NCBI GenBank assembly: GCA_033439255.1
Contig: CM065879.1
Span: 3,850,501 to 3,914,500, forward strand
Origin: Hericium rajendrae
Taxonomy: Eukaryota; Basidiomycota; Agaricomycetes; Russulales; Hericiaceae
Length of the DNA: 64,000 nt
Direction of reading: 5' to 3'
Part shown: in pieces, positions 45,184 to 56,869 of the stretch
Position numbering within the stretch: the first letter of the stretch is position 1
Layout: each line of letters opens with the position of its first letter
Program-made: the position numbers and the translations under genes
The notes under the pieces: generated by a model
What the model was told of the DNA's origin: nothing
Seen by the model: only the letters and a program-made list of their open reading frames with translations
The model's database searches: none

Positions 45184-46824
45184 TTACTGGTTCATGAGCT
45201 CATACTTGTAGTGGACATAGGCCATGGGAAAGATCCTCCGTATTAAGTGTGTCCTTGCATCTCTCGAGAACCATAGGTCTACCTCCGAATGGTCCCGAGC
45301 AGCGACAATGTGCCTGATGTCAACGTACAGTACGCAGCGCTGTCTTTCCGTGTCGGCGGGACCATGTGTAGCAGGAAGAAGCAGCATTTCATCTGGCCAG
45401 GAATTAACGTCCACTTCCAGTTCTTCAAGGCGCCGATTTTGTCTGGCAAGAGGCAGGAGACCCCGAGGCGTGATCTTGGACTGCGATGGCACCTGCGCAT
45501 GCACGCGCAGCACGCGCAAACGTGGCCATGCCGTGGAGACCACATCCAGAAATGCGTCATCATACTCGACGGGGACACCCCAAATTGTGAGCGCCTCGAT
45601 GCGGCCGAAGCTGAAGAGGGCACGCAGGAGTGACGAAGCGGCACCGATGGTTGGCTCTCTGTTGTAGCCAACCCAGAGAGCGAGCGACGATAGCGCCTGC
45701 ATCGAGCAGGTTGTGCGGAGGGCGTCGAGAAGAACATCGAGCTCTGAGTTTTCGGGACGAAATGGACCTCTGTCGCGTCTGATTGTCAGCGACTCGAACT
45801 CCCGGGTCCGACCGCCGGTATGCAGGCCACGGAGGAGGGCTGCGGCTTCGCAAAAGTTGTACGCCGCCCATTCTAAGTGTCGCAGGGATGGGAAATCCAG
45901 TGGAGCGGTTATATCCCACGCGGAGGCGTCGCATGGATCTCTTCTCGTCTGTAGGGTCCGGAGGTTGGGCATCTTTGATAGACACATGAGGGTATCACAT
46001 GATGGCTCGAATGAGAACTTCGCGCGAGTGATGTTCGACAGCACGGAATACACCAACGCATGCTGCCACTGGAAGTCCATGAAGTCAGTTTCCCGGTCGT
46101 TCCAATTCTGCTCGACCGCCACGTCCTCCAGGAGTGGACAGGCCTGTCTGAGGGATGAAAATGTGGCGTAAAGGAGTGGACTAGCGTGTTCCGGCCAAGG
46201 CTCAATACGCAGCTCAATGGACGTGACATTCGGCCCGGTAAAGATACCTATGCAAGGCAATGAGGCCAGTTCGTCATCGTACCAGCACAGAAATCGCAAG
46301 TTAGGAAGAAGGGGCTTCGCACGCGTGGAGGACAGACTGGGGAGTGCGCGACTGAGAAGGACGCCTATGTCTTCAGGTTCGACCTTTAACCCTTTAACTC
46401 GAGATGCATAGTAATAGAATCTCGTCATATCTGCGTGGTCCAAGAATTGAACGAGGTCCTGGAGGGCAAATCATGAGCAAATCATCACCCAGCAGAGTGG
46501 AGAAGTTGACTTTACCATGACTTTGTGACATGACGATGTGTAGTTCCCATCCGACTCGTTCTCTTCTGAGTCATTCATACTTCTTTTCTCCAGAGGTATC
46601 AGAATGTCAAGCAGAGGCCGAGCAGACAGCATGCTACCCCAGAGGGCGTCGAGACATGGTTCCAATAAGGACTTCGACGCTAGCGATAGGGATAAGAGAG
46701 CCTGCTTGCTGGTCGCCCATTCCTTGTCTGACTTGGTATATGGGAAATCGACAGAAATCGGCGGTTGCGAAAGGCATCGCCCAATCATGAACACCACGTC
46801 AGATGTTTGCAGGCACCGGTGCAT
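45184..46824 (-). CDS. F-box/LRR-like protein, intact
   Basis: Minus strand, exons 46824-46516 and 46458-45184, intron 57 bp, 527 residues. Start MHRCLQTSDVVFMIGRCL, F-box-like ALLSLSLASKSLLEPCLDALWGSM. Exon 2 starts DLVQFLDHADMTRFYYYASRVKGLKV, nearly as in the 32.8-kb gene, and ends IRRIFPMAYVHYKYEL. Repeat-like segments in between include ACPLLEDVAVE and WPRLRVLRVHA. Likely an SCF ubiquitin ligase adaptor. The relic at 29440-30237 derives from this subtype. No frame problem. Confidence 0.8.
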
Positions 46825-47577
46825 GTTACTTGAGCTGATGCGATAACAGTGGTGATGGCTCCCACAATTTTATCGGCCGTCGAATGTGGTGAAAGTCCAA
46901 GTGGCTGGTTAACAAGAGATCAGCAAATCAAGTCCGGACACATAAAGGAAAGGCACTCACGATCCTGGAGGTATTGACCCGGCAGTGACACCACAGTTGA
47001 AGCTAGAGCATCCTGACTCGGGAAGCATGGCTAACTGGCCGTACTAAGTAGTAGTTACGTACATACGTGACATGTGCGCTTGTAGGAGACTTCTGTAGAC
47101 CACCAAATATTTAGTACACGGTTTACATACTAATGACTTAGCAAAAGGCGTATGATACATAATGCGGAGCTCAGCGTGGTGGCAGACTGATAACGATCAG
47201 CGGGAGCTCCCTGAGGATAGACAGTGCAAGATCTGGAAAAATGACTATGAGGCTAGACGTTATATAACGTTGGACTTCATCAGAACGTCACAATCTGAGT
47301 GAGCGACAGGAGCCTGGACGACAGTAGTGTCGCTGTCGCTGGTTGACTGGAAACGTACGGTGGCAAACGGATGCGTAGCGCGCTACTTAGCTAGCAAGCG
47401 TCACTGCGATTTTGGCAATATTCACGCGGAAGCTCGGCACCCGGTACCTCAAAGAATCAATGGTGTCATTGAGGGCAACTAGACTTCAGTAAAATATTCC
47501 TACACTGTACAATACGGTACACAATGCTAATCACCGATCACTCTGACTTACAGTCTTGTCACTAGATTCTACCCCGT
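46825..47577. other. Intergenic region without recognisable gene
   Basis: About 750 bp between the F-box gene start and the otubain stop. Only short meaningless frames. Confidence 0.4.
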
Positions 47578-49202
47578 CTACAACGACAGCGCCTCCATAC
47601 TCCTCTTGTCCAAGATATCATAATGCCCAGGCCTTCGACACGGTAATCAGTCACAACCCATGCGCGCGGTGGAAAAAGCCGACTCACCTGTAAAGCAGCA
47701 CAAGCGGGTCCTCATTCTCATCCCTCGCATTCCGGAACTCGACAAAATCAACATGTCCATTCTTGTCGCGCCCGTCGAGATAGGCAACTTTTACATTGAT
47801 CTTCAATGCACGTGAGAGCGCCGTCACCTGGACGTGGTCTGATAGACGTATGGTCGTCAGTCAGACGAATAAGACTGGAGGGGATGGGGCACGCACCGGC
47901 CTCCTTGCCAATGGCTTCCACGAATGCCTCACAAAAGTCGCGAGTGGGCACCGGTTCGCCGAGCTCGGGATGGATGAGGAATGGCTCGTATGATTCGGGG
48001 TCCGTCCGGATCTGCGCGGATGTAAGCAGGCGGAGGTAAACCACCACATAGTTCGACACTGTCGTACACTCGCACATAAGCTTCGAGCATGGACGCACAA
48101 ACAAAATGCGTACCTCCAGGATCCTGGAACGCCTCGAGCAGGGCCTCATGCGTAAGCGTCTTTCCTTGTGCGTCTGGCGTCTCAATGCGTCGAATCAGAT
48201 CGATGACAATTTCAAAGAAGTCCTCATAGACCATCTTCTGGAAGCCCGCAGCATCAAGCATGGGTAGCGTAGCCTCAAGCGTTGAGATCGCACTCATGAC
48301 TGCAAGCGGCCTATCGCTCGCGTTCATTATTCGCTCAATGTATGCAAAGGCAAGCGCTGTCAAAAGGTCAGCATGCAGAGTGGGGGAAAAAAGGATATCA
48401 CGAACATCGGTAGAAGCAGTCCCCGTCGCCGCGCGTCCGGCGTATGCCATGGTACCCCTGTTTCTGCAGAAACTCAATTTGCTTCACGAACGACTGGCTT
48501 CCGTGCTCATACTCTGCGCACAGGACGTCCATCGGCGCGACTGACGCAATCAATGGCCTATCCGTCCCCGCTGCTTCATTCAGCAACTCCTGGAGTAGAA
48601 CCGCGATTAGATCTACTTCGCCGCAGCATGAAAACACAGCGGTACGCACTTGATTGAGATCATATAGTTGTGCGGGGGTCAAGGAAGCAAGATCTGGTGT
48701 TTACACGCGTAAGCAGTTCGTCCGGGGCTACGCCACACCGCGCTGCACATAACGTACCGGTGTTCTCGTTCACTTCGACCAACTGTGGTGTAGCATTCTG
48801 ACTCGAGCTCGCCGCGCCTGCATCTCCGAGCTCAGGCAAGTTGCTTGTCTTGTGTCTCGCTGTCAAATGAAATGGCCACAATCCACATACGACGCGTCCG
48901 ACCATTAATCAGCTATCCTATCTGCAGCCCTTTTCAGGAGAAGACTCACGCGCCGGTGGAGGCTCAGAGCTAGTCGACCCGACAGTCTGTTCCATTATCA
49001 CGTCTGAGAGTGCGGAGAGGAAGCCAAGGACGGCAGCGACGTGAGGTGGTGAAAGCGAAGAAGGCAGCACCGACGGAAGCGCGAAGAAGGGATCGATCAC
49101 GTGCAGCTGCTCTGGGTCCCGTGAGCGCGATTGGCGCGACGACGAGGATGAAGCTTCTTGTTGGGCAGCCAACGAAAGGTTCATGAAATCGAAGAAGGAC
49201 AT
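47578..49202 (-). CDS. Otubain-type deubiquitinase (peptidase C65)
   Basis: Eight exons on minus: 49202-48950, 48859-48758, 48693-48650, 48589-48406, 48356-48114, 48058-47897, 47838-47688, 47632-47578; 397 residues in frame. Residues 1-130 are Ser/Pro-rich and not conserved-looking. The otubain fold follows: FLQKQGYHGIRRTRGDGDCFYR with catalytic Asp and Cys, the family core YVVVYLRLLTSAQIR, ELGEPVPTRDFCE, ALSRALKINVKVAYLDG, and PGHYDIL with catalytic His near the end. Otubains remove ubiquitin, often Lys48-linked, and some block E2 enzymes. Introns are 49-90 bp. Three ACGCGT boxes lie 98-127 bp upstream of the ATG. Confidence 0.9.
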
Positions 49203-49283
49203 GCTTAGCAGCCTCGGTGAAGAAGAGGGGTGTTGAGCATCGATATAGAAACGTTTAGCTTAAGTATAGCGTCGAGGGACCTG

Positions 49284-49329
49284 ACGCGCGTCCTGGTTGA
49301 CGCGTCTGGTTGACGCGTCGGGGACGCGT
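49284..49329. promoter_or_regulatory. Cluster of MCB-like ACGCGT boxes before the otubain gene
   Basis: ACGCGT occurs at 49300-49305, 49313-49318 and 49324-49329, with the near match ACGCGC at 49284. Two are part of a tandem TGGTTGACGCGTC. In yeasts ACGCGT is the MBF (Mbp1/Swi6) site that drives G1/S genes; here that role is inferred. Confidence 0.55.
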
Positions 49330-49630
49330 ATGCCTCGCGCTTCGTCATGCTCATTGGCGCACAAAATGCCAAGCAGGCCAAACAGGTAAAGCATGTGTTC
49401 AGGTGGCTTCGCTACCGCGGACAGCTATCAGGGTAATGCACCCAACCCAAGCTGTGCATCGGTTCAAGGACTACGCACTATTCGACCTCATAGGATACCA
49501 TAGCACAGATCAACTGTCATAAGTTATCGATAAATAGACACTAGAATACATCTACTAGTCATGACCATCAGCCGCACGCTTTAAAGACCAAAGACGTAAA
49601 CATACACAGCTGTCGGTGAGATATGAAGAG
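49330..49630. other. Rest of the intergenic region upstream of the otubain gene
   Basis: No gene or clear motif beyond the ACGCGT cluster. The right part is the 3' UTR of the SNF2 gene. Confidence 0.35.
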
Positions 49631-52600
49631 CTATGGCTTGTTCATCTTCGTCCTATGTTCATCCAACTTCGCCAGAAGCTCAGTCTGTTCCTCCATGGAT
49701 TTCTTTACACTATTCAGTCGTCAGTTAGGCAAGAGGGAATGAAAGCAGAGAAATGTAGCACTGACAAGTTTGACGCAAACTCGCTCAGGTCGCTCGGACT
49801 CTGTATCATCCCCAGATCAAGCAGAGCCATCTGTCGCTGCGCCAACCTATCCCGAGTCTAGGTCAGCCTTTTAGTCGGAGCGTTTTGAAAGGAATCTCAC
49901 TTAGATCTGGAATTGGGTGGCTCTTTATGATGCTTCCTCTTCGGAGGCCAGCCAGGCTTTGGCAGCTTGTCCGCAGTCTCCTTCTGCTCCTTTGCTTTCT
50001 TCGCTTGTTGGCGCTTCTCCTATACAGGTATCATTCCATGAAGAAGTACGTAGGCTCGGATATATCGCTATTCTTACCTTGATGACGGTCTTGATCCTTG
50101 CCTCTTCAATATGGCTAGGAGCCAGAATGTCGTCATTACGGTGGCTGTACTTGACACCATGGTTGTTCAGTATCGAGGAGACGTCGTTCTCGTTGAGTTC
50201 AGGTACGGCTTCATATACTGATCAGCTTCGCATCAACCCTGGCAGAGGGTCAAAACATACTGTCGTCGAGAAGCAAGGCGCCGAGACCTTTGAGCTCCTC
50301 CTGTGATACGTCATGAGCTGGTTCGAAAGAGAGGAGGAGAATGATATTTACATCTTCTTTGGTCTCCTTCGCCTCCGCTTCATATACCCAGTCTTCGGCA
50401 GCACCGCTCTTCTTCCGGGGCTTCTTAGCCTTGATAGCGTCCATGTGCGCAAGAGCCCAGTCCAGGTTGACCATATTAGCTCGTTCGATCTGCACAATAC
50501 CATACAGATAAGCAAATGGACTAAGAACTAAGAAAATTCGACGCACAGCCATCTTCGTTGTGGACGTATTCTCGTGCAGTTTGAAGATATTCTGCAAGCC
50601 GAACAGCTCGCCCTGGCGCGATTTGTCGCCCGATACGCCAGAGAAGTATCTGCACACCAGGTCAGTACATTTACGTCGAGGCGACTAACAAGCTACCCAC
50701 CGTGTCTGAACGCTCGCCTCATATCCAATGGCCATCTGCTGTTGCTTGTACACCTGCCGTGCGTAGATCAACTCTTCGATAGATCCTGCGCCGAGTAGGC
50801 GATACACCGATACGTCGCGGGTCTGTCCGAATCTGTACGCTCGATCCATGGCCTGAAGATCGTGCGCGGGATCTGATGGGAAATTAGATGAGTCTCAGGT
50901 CTTCCGCGCTACTAGATAGTGGGAGCACTTACTCCAGTTAGGATCTGGCGCAGTAGAGAAATATGTCATTACGCCGGTGGGACAAAGACACCATAGAGCA
51001 ACCTACCAAATACGACGACTTTGTTGGCGCCAGTCAAGTTCAAACCGGTCCCACCGGCTAGTGTGGAAATCAGGAATATGAACACGTCGGGGTCGGCATG
51101 GAACTTGTCGATTAATGGCATGCCTGAGGTCGCAAATCAGTAGCAAGCAGTGAAGGGACTTAAGGGAAAGCAACTCACGATCGGACTGCTTTGTAGAGCC
51201 GTCTAGCTTCACAAATCCGTAGTCTACGGTACATTCTCAGCATTAGGCACTGGATATTCTCTCATTATATGAGTAATGGACTCACTCTGTGTGTCCAGAT
51301 GAAATTCTAGCATCTCGAGGAGTTTGACCGACTTGGTGAAGATCAGGACTTTATTCGACGGGTCCTTCCGCCATTCTCGCAGTAGAGTCTCTAGGACCTG
51401 AGGTTACGATGAGCGCAGAGAAAATGGTGCGCAGCTGTGTACGAACCATCCATTTGCCACAGAACCTGGGCAGGAGCATAGCAGGACCGTATTTCGGCAC
51501 GTTGTCGTCGGGGAACGCTATTTTGCATAGCTCGCGATTCCGCAGGGTCTGAAGGCGACGTCAATACTGTCATTGGCTGGTGACCCTGATATTTCAGGAC
51601 ATACCTGATCAGGGGTATCCGTCGGTGCTAGAGACTGTGAATAACGATTACACGACGAGAGGGTAGACCCTACCAGGCAAAATCAAGGCTAGATGATTTG
51701 AGATCTTGATGAGGGTAGACATGTACTTGAACAAATCCCCGGCTTTGAACTTGTGACAGCATTCTTTTCGCCTTCGTGCGGTCAGTACTAGGTCAGTATC
51801 CATATCGACAAAATGGAGGGGAAATTGATCACATACTTCTTTCTGGATCCACAATCACATCGTTCCTCTTTGCGAACCATGTTCTGAACAGCATCCGTGC
51901 CCAAGATCCGCTTGTATACTTCGGTCTGCTTGGGTGTCAAAGGACAGAACACAATCTCATCCGTCTTTTTGGGCAGCTGGTCCTTGATGATGTCCTTGGT
52001 TCTGTATCGAAGGCGTCCATCTGAACAAGGCCATGCCTCGGATAGTTAAATGACGCACCTGCGAAGGAAGAATTTCGGCAACAGCTTATCCCTCAATCTC
52101 TGCGCTACAGCCTTCACGTCTCCGGTCAGCAATCGTGCAGTGCGAATAAATGCAGCACTTACAGTGGCGCGGATTCTCTCCTCCTCCTTACTGCCTTTCG
52201 CCTGCCCTGCCATCAACGGATCCATAACACACTTCTTCCACTGCGAGATAGTTCCCACAGATCCGGGATTCGCCCAGTCGAGCAGCGTCCAGAGCTCAAG
52301 GTACGAATTCTGTATCGCTGTACCGGTCAAGGCGAAGCGGATCGGGCCCGTCCGAGGCTGAGCTGATGTGCCCGAAGGAGATGATTGCGCTTCGGTCAGC
52401 TGGGAGATGTGCTGGGGTATGGGATGGTCCTCCGGCCAGGCGAAAGACGAGAATGCCAGGGTCGACTTCGAGCGGGGGTTCTTGAGCCGGTGGGCTTCGT
52501 CGATGATGAGGACTGTCCAAGGTAGCGAGTCTAAGAGCGCGATCGAGCGACGAGCAGTTTCAAAGGAGGTGACGACTGCGATGTTTCATGTCAGCGTGTT

Positions 52601-54398
52601 ACGCCGCGGACAACCATGGGAAACCTACCGACGTCCAAGCGTCCCATCCTGAAGTCATTAAGGACATCTTCGCGTTCACTGCGCGGCCCTATATACAATC
52701 CAACTTCAAAATAACCCCACTGCATAGAAAATTCAGAACTCGGAGTGCTGGAGGAACAAGTCACACAAACCTTCACGAACTCCCTCGCCCACACGCCAAC
52801 CACGGAACTCGGCACCACGATAAGAGCAGTAGGCCATTTCGCATCTGGTGGTGGAAGCTTCCTATGCTGCTTCCAATCCATCCCATCCTGCAGCTTCGAC
52901 ACGTATTTCCTCCGCCTGTCGATATCAGCCCTCGTGCCAGACTTATGCATCAGAGCAGACAAGAACGATATGACCTGGATGGTCTTTCCCAAACCCATAT
53001 CATCGCCCAGGACGGCACCACGGTTTTGCGCATAGCGCTCGAAGAAGAATCTGACACCCTCGCGTTGATATTCGCGGAGGTGTTTGTTGAGGGAAGGAGG
53101 GACAGTGATATGGAGCTTGGGATCGAGGACCAATGCATCTTTCGGGTCGTCTATTGCAGATGAGATGAAAAAGCTCTGGGTTCCCGAGCGAAGCTGACGA
53201 TTGGACACATGTGAGTCGCTATGATAGACGTAAATCATGGAGAAGATTACAATTTGCGAGGCCTCTTCGCATTCTGATTCTGGTTCCGTTTCCGATTCTG
53301 TTCCATCATGATTCATTGTACCAGAGACTTTGGAGGCAAGTAGATGTCAACGACAGAGTCAGCGGAAAGCGTAAAGACTATACACACCCTTCTTCCCTGG
53401 CCAACTTGTCGTACGTTCGAAGGCCCCAGAGGTACCATCTCATCGTCACTCTCGGGTTCGGTCTCGGATTCAGTCTCGGTAGCAGAGCCGTCCACTGCTT
53501 CTGCCTTCTTGGTGCCGGGTTGCTTCGGTGGTGATGGAGGAGGCAAATCTCCGTCACTCTCAGGTTCTGCGCGCATATAGTGAGTATCCTCTCGGAAGAA
53601 CGGACAAATCGCTAGTCGCACCAGTTACACTGTCATCTACGTTGACCTCATCGTTAGTATGCGGCTGAGGTGCAGGCTGCCTGTTTCGGGAGGGCTGGCG
53701 GGATCTGGCGGGACTTCGAGAGCGACCTCGAGCACTCTCACTGTCATATTCCTCTTCGTCCTCTTCATCTTCGTCTTCGTCTTCGTCCTCGTCTTCCTCG
53801 TCCTCGGGCAGCTTCTCATCTCCAGCTTGATTCTCCTCGTCATCTAACGCTGCAAGATCAAGCCCCAGGCTTTCGTCTAGGGCTCGTAATCAGAAAAGAC
53901 CGAGTACATATTGGTTGAGATGCGCACCGAAGAACTCCAACAGAGGATTCCCTGAGACAGTCCCATGGCTCCGCTTCGCCTCTATGGCAGACAATTAGAA
54001 TTTAGGCCAGAAAATGAGAATAAGATCGAATAAGGTACGCACTCTTTCTCGGAGCACCGACTCCTATCCTGTCCAAAACATCACTCCTTCTAGACCTCTT
54101 TTTCGGATTGGTGCGAGAGCCCTTCGGACTCGAGTCGGTGGGCCGACCTCTCCCCCTCTTAGGCTTCTCATAGACGTATGCGCCAGGGGCAAAGTCAGAG
54201 TCCGAATCATTATCTATAGATAACTATGTCAGCTATCATCAAATCTCGCGGTAGTTGAGACTCACCGAGAGGTGCCGGGATGGACTTCAAGCACTCTACA
54301 ATAGAAGACATGAAATTCAACTTCCTCGAGTCAAAAGTGGACCCCGACGTACTCTGGGTATCAAATTTAGTTCTAATTGCCGATTTTCCCGTCGCCAT
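49631..54398 (-). CDS. SNF2-family helicase, ERCC6L2-like
   Basis: Many-exon minus-strand gene. ATG at 54398 ([12 protein letters not shown]), first exon to 54266, stop at 49633-49631 after KMNKP. The N-terminal third is low complexity with an acidic tract (53730-53835) and Ser/Glu repeats. The ATPase has [17 protein letters not shown], the Walker [10 protein letters not shown] (about 53015-53040), [13 protein letters not shown], the DEAH box [12 protein letters not shown] (about 52480-52515) and [14 protein letters not shown]. The second lobe has [45 protein letters not shown] and [18 protein letters not shown]. After it comes [24 protein letters not shown], the block that marks ERCC6L2/Rad26-like members rather than INO80 or ISWI types. 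Role: ATP-driven DNA translocation, probably in repair or transcription-linked processes. Individual splice sites in the N-terminal part were not all checked. Confidence 0.8.
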
Positions 54399-54704
54399 AA
54401 TCGTTTGCAGACAAGCGAACAAAACGGTGAACGCGACGCGGAGGAAGGAACGGAGGAGGACAAGCACCTGCTTGAGACGCGACGGCAGATCATGCCTACA
54501 CGTGACCGCCGCTGTCACTGGTGTGACAGGTCCGCTTGTCCTCTCTCCGTTCGTTCCAGCTCCGGTCGAGGTGAGTGCGCGTGTTTCAGCAGTTGCACGG
54601 TATCTCTGAACAACGTTTTCTCGATATGGTGCAGGATTTACCTACTTTTCACGCTTGCGCAGGGCGAGACTTCGGGTCTTGCTACAGGAGCGCATAACAC
54701 CAAA
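54399..54704. promoter_or_regulatory. Divergent promoter of the SNF2-like and SMARCD-like genes
   Basis: 306 bp separate the two start codons, which face away from each other. Both promoters must overlap here. No TATA box seen. Confidence 0.65.
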
Positions 54705-56387
54705 ATGAATCCACCGATGAATCCGCCAATGAATCCGGCTATGCAGCCAGATGGACCGAAGCCTGTCAAGTGCGTGTGCACATATGAATGCTTTCTTCTC
54801 TCATTTGGACATCGTTTTGATACTGTGATCATGCAGGAAACGCAAGTTCATGGACCGCACTATCCCGAACACAATTACCACCGACTCCGCGTTCGCGGTC
54901 GACTCCCAAATGTACCAGGATCTCCTCGACATGGAGAAGAAGCTCGACTGGACGATGATGCGGAAGAAGGCAGAAGTGCAGGATGCATTGGGGCGGAGTG
55001 CGACCGTGCGTCCGCTCTTCACTCTTTAGTTACCAGCGGCACTTATGGATATACAGACAACGCGAACGCTGCGACTGTTTGTGTCGCATACTGTGTCCGG
55101 CCAAGCATGGCAGACCGGACAGCCTGACGCATCGTCAGAGACTCCGAATCTAGAGACGGGACAAGGCATTCCTGCGTGGCAGCTCAAGATCGAAGGACGG
55201 TTGCTGGAGGTGCGTCGTCTACGTTTACGGAGTTGTCGCAACCTCTGAACATGCTTGCTTCATCGCAGCCTGCGAATCAGCGTTCACGCGATAAGAACCC
55301 GCCGCGTCAATTCTCCTCGTTTGTCAAATCTATGGTCGTAGAGCTGGAGCGGGATCCGGTTTTGTACCCCGACGGCAACATTATTGAGGTGCGTTTATGA
55401 TTACATAATGTATTCATCCCATACCGAGTTTCCTTGTATAACAGTGGCATCGATCACCTACACAACCTGTTCTCGATGGCTTTACTGTCCGACGGACGGG
55501 TGATACGTCGACGAAAGTGCGAATAATCTTGCACCTAGAACATCACCCAGAACAATACAAAGTGCATCCAGAGCTTGGTAATTGTTTCACAGTATTCATG
55601 GAGACTGCCTGATTTTGAATGCGCGTGATATGTAGGCAATATACTAGGGATCAAGGAGGAAAGCAGAGCAGGCGTCATTCAGACGCTATGGAACTATATC
55701 AAAATTAACGGCTTGCAAGACAAAGTGGACAGAAAACGAATTCATGCCGACGCAGCACTGCGACCCGTACGTATTCGAAGAAGAGATCTACTGACCTGTT
55801 GCTAATATGCCATCATCGTGTAACGCAGATATTCGGCGGGGACGTGGTCCCATTTCCCTTACTCCCTGAGCTCATTAATCGTTATTTGATGCCGGCAGAT
55901 CCTATCATTATTCACTATAACATAAATCCTTCTGTCTCACCTCCCGAGCGGCCATCAGCATGGGACGTAGAGATCAAGATGGAGGATCTGGGGCTGAAGA
56001 CGAGAATGTCGAGCGTGACCGTCGGTGCTGCACGCGAGACAGGACGCGAAATGGCCAGGTTAGATGACGAGGTTCGTGCTCGCATTTCTCGTAACAAAAC
56101 GCGGGCCCTGACTCGCTGTGTAGATCTCGACTCTACTGCAGTCGCTGCATTCATCCGCCCTCAAGCGCCAGTTCCTGAAGTCCTTCGCCGACAACCCGTC
56201 CGCGTTCATACACACGTTCCTGGAATCCCAATCGCGTGATCTCGAGACGCTCCTTGGAAGCGGACCGAGCGACGGCGCCCACATGCGCAGGGAAGATCTG
56301 CAGCGCAGCGAGTACTTCCGCATGCCGTGGGTGGAGGAGGCAGTCGCTGTTTGGGAGGGCATGAGGCTGGCCAGCCGTTTGCAGTAG
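54705..56387 (+). CDS. SWI/SNF-RSC subunit, SMARCD/SNF12/RSC6 type
   Basis: Eight exons: 54705-54769, 54837-55005, 55057-55209, 55269-55388, 55445-55577, 55636-55766, 55829-56071, 56124-56387; 425 residues, in frame throughout. It starts MNPPMNPPMNPAMQP. Family landmarks: RTIPNTITTDSAFAVDSQMYQDLLDMEKKLDWTMMRKK near the start, LRLFVSHTVSGQ, WQLKIEGRLLE, SFVKSMVVELERD, then a SWIB-like domain (LGIKEESRAGVIQTLWNYIKINGLQDK, HADAALRPIFGGDVVPFPLLPELINRYL). It ends with a helical tail. The protein is a structural subunit linking transcription factors to the remodelling ATPase. It shares its promoter with the SNF2-like gene. Confidence 0.9.
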
Positions 56388-56869
56388 ATCCGTTTCTTCT
56401 TGCACCCTCTACCCTTTTGTCTGTAGCTCATCTAGTTGTAAGTTATGTCTCCGTAATGCCCGAGTCTATCACGGTGCCTCCTGTCAAGGCAATTGTTGAG
56501 ACAAAGCAACTATTGAGAAAAGCGCCGCCGGTCTTACGCTGCGGTAACCGTGACTACCTCATTGAATAGTGCGGTCGAGCCCAAGTCGAGCCTCACTGAA
56601 TGGGAATCGGACTGTCCGAGTCTTTTGGATGAGGGTGCTGTTCTATGCGCGGCACGGTGCAAAACAATTACGGTTGCATAAAAACGTGAATGTGCTTACG
56701 GAGGGCGACCACCGCGACGGCGCCGGCGTCTGCCGTAAGAGCACTTTATTACTTTGAGCAGCAAATGGTCCGACCAGGGCCGACCTCATATCACAGCTTG
56801 CTCAGGCCACGGCCTCTCTCTTTTTACCTTCATCACTTCTAGACAGTTCTTTCTTAGGTATAGGTTCTC
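56388..56869. other. Intergenic region
   Basis: About 480 bp with 3' UTR of the SMARCD-like gene and promoter of the BAR-SH3 gene. Nothing else recognised. Confidence 0.35.
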
